The notes under the pieces were generated by a model, which worked only from the letters and a program-made list of their open reading frames with translations, searched no databases and had not been told where the DNA came from. A stretch of 64,000 bases of DNA from an uncultured Collinsella sp. (GTDB taxonomy: Bacteria > Actinomycetota > Coriobacteriia > Coriobacteriales > Coriobacteriaceae), in contig CAUAAZ010000010.1 of NCBI GenBank assembly GCA_958427145.1, positions 1-64,000 of the forward strand, read 5' to 3'. Below, in pieces: positions 58,003-64,000 of this stretch; the first letter of the stretch is position 1; each line of letters starts with the position of its first letter. The translations under genes were made by a program, and so were the position numbers.

Positions 58003-59600
58003 TGTCCGAAACCCTCAATGCCCAGGATATCGCCAAGAAACTGCAGGAGCAGCTCACGAGCCTCTCCGCGACGGTCGATACGCATGAGGTTTCAACGGTC
58101 GACGAGGTAGGCGACGGCATCGCGCGCGTCTCCGGCCTCAAGAGCGCCATGGCAGGCGAGCTTCTGGAGTTCAAGAGCTCCGATACCGGTGAGACCGTCT
58201 TCGGCCTTGCCCAGAACCTTGACCGTGACGAGGTCGGCGCCGTTCTGTTTGGTGCCGTCGACTCCATCAAGGAAGGCGACGAGTGCCGCACCACTGGCCG
58301 CATTATGGATATCCCCGTGAGCCGTGCCATGCTCGGCCGCGTCGTCAATCCGCTCGGCCAGCCCATCGACGGCCTGGGCGACATCGTCGCCACGCACCGT
58401 CGCCCCATCGAGTTCAAGGCTCCCGGCGTCATCGATCGTACCCCGGTGTGCGAGCCGGTTCAGACCGGTCTGCTCGCTATCGACTCCATGGTGCCTATTG
58501 GCCGCGGTCAGCGTGAGCTCATCATCGGCGACCGTAAGACCGGTAAGACCGCCATCGCCATCGACGCTATCCTCAACCAGCGCGGCAAGGGCATGGTCTG
58601 CATCTATGTCGCTATCGGCCAGAAGGCCTCCACGGTTGCCAACATCCGCGAGACCCTCGCTCAGCACGGTGCGCTCGACTACACCATCATCGTTTCGGCC
58701 ACCGCTGCCGATTCCGCCTCTATGCAGTACATCGCGCCTATGGCCGGTGCCGCTATCGGCGAGTTCTTCATGTACAACGGCGAGGACGGTAAGCCCGCCA
58801 GCGAGACCAACCCCGGCGGCCACGTGCTCGTCATCTACGACGACCTGTCCAAGCAGGCTGTGGCCTACCGTCAGATGTCGCTGACGCTGCATCGTCCGCC
58901 CGGACGCGAGGCCTATCCTGGCGACATCTTCTACCTGCACTCTCGTCTGCTCGAGCGTGCCGTCAAGATGTCCAAGAAGAACGGTTACGGCTCCATGACG
59001 GCTCTTCCGATCATCGAGACCCAGGACGGCGACGTCTCGGCCTACATTCCGACCAACGTCATTTCCATTACCGATGGTCAGATCTACCTGCAGTCCGAGC
59101 TCTTCTTCCAGGGTCAGCGCCCGGCAGTCGACGTGGGCATCTCCGTGTCCCGCGTCGGTGGCGATGCGCAGACCAAGGCCATGAAGCAGGTCGCCGGCAA
59201 CCTCCGTCTGGACCTCGCTTCGTACCAGGAGCTCGCCGGCTTCACGCAGTTCGGCTCCGACCTCGACGAGGCTACTCAGAAGCAGCTGACCCATGGTGCC
59301 CGCATGACCGAGCTCCTGAAGCAGCCGCGTTACAAGCCGTTTGAGGTTGGCGAGCAGATCGTTACGCTGTTCGCTGGCAACGAGGGCTTCCTGGATGACC
59401 TGGAGATCGCCGACGTGCTGCCCTTCCGTGCCGAGCTCATCGAGTACATGGACAATGGCTTTGGTTCGCTGCTCGACAAGGTTCGCGCCAAGAAGATCGA
59501 TGATGACACCAAGGCTGAGCTCTTGCGCGTCATCGGCGACTTCAAGCAGCAGTTCATGGCCAAGCACCATTCGGATGTTTCTGGATCAGAGGAGAACTAA
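58002..59600 (+). CDS. atpA: ATP synthase subunit alpha
   Basis: 532 residues. Walker A GDRKTGKTAIAID, then VCIYVAIGQKASTVANI, HVLVIYDDLSKQAVAYRQMSL (Walker B region), RPPGREAYPGDIFYLHSRLLERA, and the Arg finger region in GISVSRVGGDAQTKAMKQVAG. Non-catalytic nucleotide-binding subunit of F1. The tail KHHSDVSGSEEN is slightly longer than usual. Confidence 0.97.
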   Translation: MSETLNAQDIAKKLQEQLTSLSATVDTHEVSTVDEVGDGIARVSGLKSAMAGELLEFKSSDTGETVFGLAQNLDRDEVGAVLFGAVDSIKEGDECRTTGRIMDIPVSRAMLGRVVNPLGQPIDGLGDIVATHRRPIEFKAPGVIDRTPVCEPVQTGLLAIDSMVPIGRGQRELIIGDRKTGKTAIAIDAILNQRGKGMVCIYVAIGQKASTVANIRETLAQHGALDYTIIVSATAADSASMQYIAPMAGAAIGEFFMYNGEDGKPASETNPGGHVLVIYDDLSKQAVAYRQMSLTLHRPPGREAYPGDIFYLHSRLLERAVKMSKKNGYGSMTALPIIETQDGDVSAYIPTNVISITDGQIYLQSELFFQGQRPAVDVGISVSRVGGDAQTKAMKQVAGNLRLDLASYQELAGFTQFGSDLDEATQKQLTHGARMTELLKQPRYKPFEVGEQIVTLFAGNEGFLDDLEIADVLPFRAELIEYMDNGFGSLLDKVRAKKIDDDTKAELLRVIGDFKQQFMAKHHSDVSGSEEN

Positions 59601-59605
59601 GCCCC

Positions 59606-60513
59606 ATGGCCAACCTTCGCGACATTAAGAAGCGAATCTCCTCGGTTACCACGACCAAGCAGATCACGCGCACGATGGAGATGGTCTCTACGGCCAAGAT
59701 TCGTCGTGCCCTCGATCGCTCCAAGCAGGCCGAGCCCTATAAGGAGGCGCTGACCGACGTCATGTTGACGGTCGCCGGCGACGCCTCCTGTTCGGGCACC
59801 GATCCCATGCTGCAGAAGCATGAGAGCGTCAAGCATGGCCTGATTGTCGTTATTGCCTCGGACCGCGGCCTTGCCGGCGGTTTCAATACGACGGTGGAGC
59901 GCACGGCCGAAAAGCTCGCCGCTTCTTGGGCGAACGACGGCATCGAGTGCGAGATCATCGCGTGTGGGCGCAAACCGGCCACGTATTTCCGTGACCGCGA
60001 AAACGTCGTCATGCACTTTGAGGGCAACTCCTCTGAGCCCGATTTCAATCAGGCCCGCATGATCTCCTCTCATATCTGCGATGCGTATCGTGCCGGTGAG
60101 CTTGACCGTGTCGAGCTTGTCTACCACCACGCCAAGAACCGCGTGGATCAGGAGCTTCGCGTCGAGCATCTGTTGCCGCTCGACCCCGAGATGATCGCTA
60201 TGGCCCACGGTCCGCGTAAGAACGAGACCGACGCCCCTAAGCGCATCTCGTCCACGTTCGAGTTCGTGCCCTCTCCCGAGCACGTTCTCGGCAAGCTTGT
60301 GCCGTCTTATATCCTGACGGTCATCTACCAGGCCCTGATCGATTCGGCGGCTGCCGAGCAGGGTGCACGCCGCAAGGCCATGCACTCCGCGACGGAAAAC
60401 GCCACCGCGATCATCTCGACCCTTACCCGCACGTATAGTCGCGTGCGCCAGGCTTCGATCACGACCGAGATTAACGAGATCGTCGGCGGAGCCTCAGCAT
60501 TGGAGGAACAGTA

Positions 60514-60514
<1 letters not shown>
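59606..60514 (+). CDS. atpG: ATP synthase subunit gamma
   Basis: 302 residues. ANLRDIKKRISSVTTTKQITRTMEMVSTAKIRRA forms the N-terminal rotor helix; VIASDRGLAGGFNTTV is the middle-domain hallmark; ARRKAMHSATENATAIISTL the C-terminal helix. Rotating shaft of F1. The stop shares bases with the atpD start. Confidence 0.97.
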
Positions 60515-61968
<1,454 letters not shown>

Positions 61969-61971
61969 GTT

Positions 61972-62364
61972 ATGCGTATCCGCATCGTGTGCCCCGTGAG
62001 CTGCGCCTATGAGGGCGACGCTGCGTTTGTGTCGATTCCGTCCACGGATGGCGAGTTTGGCGTTCTGCCTGCTCACTCCAGCGAGATCTGCACGATCGAC
62101 CGCGGTTACGTTCGCGTTTCCGATAAGGCCATGGGCACTGTCGACCACACGTTTGCCGTGGCCGGCGGCTATGCCCAGGTTGCGGACGATGTCGTGACCG
62201 TTCTCGCCGAGCGCGCTTGCGATTTGGCGACCGTCGATGCCGACAAGCTTAAAGCTGATATTCAAGGTTTTGAAGAGAAGCTGGGTAATTTGTCGGAGGA
62301 TGATGCACGCCGCGCCTACCTCTATAATGAAATCGCATGGTGTAAGCTCAAGCTTGCCCAATAG
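61972..62364 (+). CDS. atpC: ATP synthase subunit epsilon
   Basis: 130 residues. The N-terminal beta-sandwich (IRIVCPVSCAYEGDAAFVSIPSTDGEFGVLPAHSSEICTI ... FAVAGGYAQVADDVVTVLAERA) is typical, and the C-terminal helical hairpin that can block rotation is present (KADIQGFEEKLGNLSEDDARRAYLYNEIAWCKLKL). It ends the operon; a terminator follows. Confidence 0.95.
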   Translation: MRIRIVCPVSCAYEGDAAFVSIPSTDGEFGVLPAHSSEICTIDRGYVRVSDKAMGTVDHTFAVAGGYAQVADDVVTVLAERACDLATVDADKLKADIQGFEEKLGNLSEDDARRAYLYNEIAWCKLKLAQ

Positions 62365-62400
62365 TCAAACGATTTAGCGTTCGACCATTTGCGAACACAT

Positions 62401-62438
62401 CATGCCCGGGATGGCCCAGCCACCCCGGGCATGCTTTT
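62401..62438 (+). terminator. Terminator after the ATP synthase operon
   Basis: CATGCCCGGG (62401-62410) and CCCGGGCATG (62424-62433), perfect 10-bp stem, then CTTTTTG. Confidence 0.85.
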
Positions 62439-62452
62439 TGAAAGGGTAGACC

Positions 62453-63736
62453 TTGGATATTATCCGCGTTGAGGGTGGCCACGCCATCGGAGGCTCCGTG
62501 CCCGTTTCGGGCGCCAAGAACTCCGCGCTCAAACTCATGGCGGCAACGCTTCTGGCGCCGGGCAAGACGACGCTGCAGAACGTGCCCGATATTTCCGATG
62601 TCCACGTGATGGGCAAGGTGCTCAAAGGCATGGGCGCTACGATCGATGTTCTCGACGAGCACACGCTCGAGATTGATACCTCTCAGGTCGATTCATGGGA
62701 GGCCCCCTACGAGCTCGTTGCCAAGATGCGCGCTTCCACCGCCGTCATGGGTCCCCTGCTGGGCCGCTTCCATCGCGCCAAAATTGCCATGCCGGGCGGC
62801 TGCAACCTGGGTGCTCGCAAGATCGATATGCACATTCTTGGTCTTGAGGCCCTGGGCGTTGAGTTCGATACCGCCCACGGTTACATCAACGCTAATGCGC
62901 CCCAAGGTCTGCGCGGTACCACCGTCACGCTCGAGTTCGCCAGCGTCGGTGCGACCGAGAACCTCATCATGGCCTCTGTGCGCGCACAGGGCACCACGGT
63001 TATCGATAATGCCGCCCGCGAGCCCGAGATCGTCGATCTCGCTAACATGCTCAACGAGATGGGCGCCAAGATTGTTGGCGCCGGTACGCCCGTCGTGACT
63101 ATCGAAGGCGTGGAAGAGCTCCATCCCGTTACCCATCGCGTGGTGGGCGACCGCATCGAGGCCGGTACCTTTATCGTTGCCGGTGCGTTGATGGCCGACG
63201 ATCGCGGTGTCGACGTCACGGGTTTTTGCCCCATTCACTTGGGCATGGTGCTCAAGAAGATGGAGCTCATGGGTATCGACTGCGAGCGCGTCGAAGATGG
63301 CGTCCATGTGAACCGTGCCGAGCGTATCAAGCCGGTCGACATCCAGACGCTTCCGTTCCCCGGTTTCCCGACCGACATGCAGGCGCAGATTATGGTGCTC
63401 TCCGCCCTTGCCGACGGCAGTTCCGTTATTACCGAAAACATCTTCGAGAATCGCTTTATGTTTGCCTCTGAGCTGGTGCGCATGGGTGCCGACATTCGTA
63501 TCGAGAGCCATCACGCCATGATTCATGGCGTCAAGGGCTTCTCGGGTGCACAGGTTACCTCGCCCGATCTTCGTGGCGGAGCGGCCCTCGTCGTAGCGGG
63601 CTTGATCGCCGACGGGACGACCGAGGTTTCGGCCATCCATCACATCAAGCGCGGCTACGAGCAGTTTGTCGAAAAGCTGCAGGCGCTCGGCGCGCATGTC
63701 GAGCATGCTACCGTCCCCGATCCCGTCATCTACTAA
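62453..63736 (+). CDS. murA: UDP-N-acetylglucosamine 1-carboxyvinyltransferase
   Basis: 427 residues; TTG 62453 behind AAAGGG. Catalytic Lys in GAKNSALKLMAATLLA near residue 23, and the active-site Cys in MPGGCNLGARKIDMHILGL near residue 117, which implies fosfomycin sensitivity in principle. LPFPGFPTDMQAQIMVLSALADG and VTENIFENRFMFASEL follow the family. It starts peptidoglycan precursor synthesis. It follows the ATP synthase terminator by 15 bases. Confidence 0.95.
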   Translation: MDIIRVEGGHAIGGSVPVSGAKNSALKLMAATLLAPGKTTLQNVPDISDVHVMGKVLKGMGATIDVLDEHTLEIDTSQVDSWEAPYELVAKMRASTAVMGPLLGRFHRAKIAMPGGCNLGARKIDMHILGLEALGVEFDTAHGYINANAPQGLRGTTVTLEFASVGATENLIMASVRAQGTTVIDNAAREPEIVDLANMLNEMGAKIVGAGTPVVTIEGVEELHPVTHRVVGDRIEAGTFIVAGALMADDRGVDVTGFCPIHLGMVLKKMELMGIDCERVEDGVHVNRAERIKPVDIQTLPFPGFPTDMQAQIMVLSALADGSSVITENIFENRFMFASELVRMGADIRIESHHAMIHGVKGFSGAQVTSPDLRGGAALVVAGLIADGTTEVSAIHHIKRGYEQFVEKLQALGAHVEHATVPDPVIY

Positions 63737-63748
63737 TACAGGTTGCCT

Positions 63749-64000
63749 ATGTTTAATAAAAAGCCCCTCGCGGATACCACCGCCCGAAGACCCTCAACTG
63801 GTGCGCAGGCCAAGATCTACAGTCGCGATAACGTGGCTCGCTATTCCGAGCGCGCTCGTCAACGTCGTCGTAGCCACACGATTCGTCACGTCGCGCTCAT
63901 TGTCGTGCTTGGCGTGCTGCTGAGTGCCACTACCGCTGCCGGCCTGTGGTTTGCCACCATTATGGGCAAGCTCGGCGATTCCAATGTCATTACCGACAAT
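63749..64000 (+). CDS. N-terminal part of a LytR/CpsA/Psr-like membrane protein (partial)
   Basis: 84 codons from ATG 63749 to the window end, no stop. A basic, disordered start (ARQRRRSHTIRHV) is followed by a membrane helix (ALIVVLGVLLSATTAAGLWFA) and TIMGKLGDSNVITDN, an arrangement like the start of LCP-family wall-polymer ligases. The catalytic domain lies outside the window, so the family call rests on layout and position after murA. Confidence 0.45.
   Translation, partial: MFNKKPLADTTARRPSTGAQAKIYSRDNVARYSERARQRRRSHTIRHVALIVVLGVLLSATTAAGLWFATIMGKLGDSNVITDN

Overview
The window looks like the chromosome of a high-GC, single-membrane gut actinobacterium of the class Coriobacteriia, most likely Collinsella or a close relative. 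This is inferred from GC-rich coding sequence, the gene order upp - atp operon - murA - LytR/CpsA/Psr-like gene, SipW-type secretion, an LAXTG-type (class E) sorting signal, and ribosome-binding sites of the GAAAGGA type. I ran no database search. About 53 protein genes are called. I saw no rRNA, tRNA, CRISPR array, prophage or insertion sequence.

Layout. 1-8572: a surface/fibre locus with the tail of a SipW-type signal peptidase, three TasA-like proteins carrying SipW-cognate signal sequences, a secreted repeat protein of 1,819 residues and an LAATG-anchored protein. 9216-17476: an LTA-synthase-like enzyme, a nitroreductase, the potassium transporter Kup, a small membrane protein and a KdpD/KdpE-like two-component pair. 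17572-24461: RlmKL-like rRNA methyltransferase, HAD phosphatase, small transaldolase, Tex. 24871-29297: a three-gene operon (SDR, OFA-type MFS, Gfo/Idh/MocA) facing a LysR regulator. 29537-33762: a MarR-controlled heterodimeric ABC exporter. 34321-39982: pyridoxal-type kinase, a TIGR04076-type protein, low-molecular-weight tyrosine phosphatase, acyltransferase, a chimeric gene remnant, a drug-efflux MFS and an isopentenyl-diphosphate isomerase. 40379-48104: a lipoprotein, an unknown membrane protein, an aldose-1-epimerase-like protein, a polar amino-acid ABC importer and an M20 peptidase. 48333-55198: prfA, prmC, hicAB, a Sua5/YrdC protein, glpK and upp. 55481-64000: the complete F1Fo ATP synthase operon, murA and the start of an LCP-type gene.

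The most unusual signal is between the genes. Many intergenic regions hold nested inverted repeats: 14-30 bp arms, usually near-perfect, enclosing a second hairpin or a conserved core. At least two sets (8593-8717 with 9065-9197; 24555-24692 with 33987-34138) share a conserved core while their arms differ between copies and still pair perfectly, or nearly so, within each copy. That covariation points to structured RNA or DNA elements. Two weaker sets, a tandem array of 62-bp hairpin units and two kinds of REP-like palindrome add to this. These elements are the best candidate here for something undescribed.

How the genes work together: prfA and prmC form a release-factor and release-factor-modification pair; the three importer genes form one transporter; the MarR gene probably controls the exporter genes it overlaps; LysR probably controls the operon it faces; kup with the KdpDE-like pair suggests potassium or turgor sensing; SipW would process the TasA-like proteins encoded beside it.
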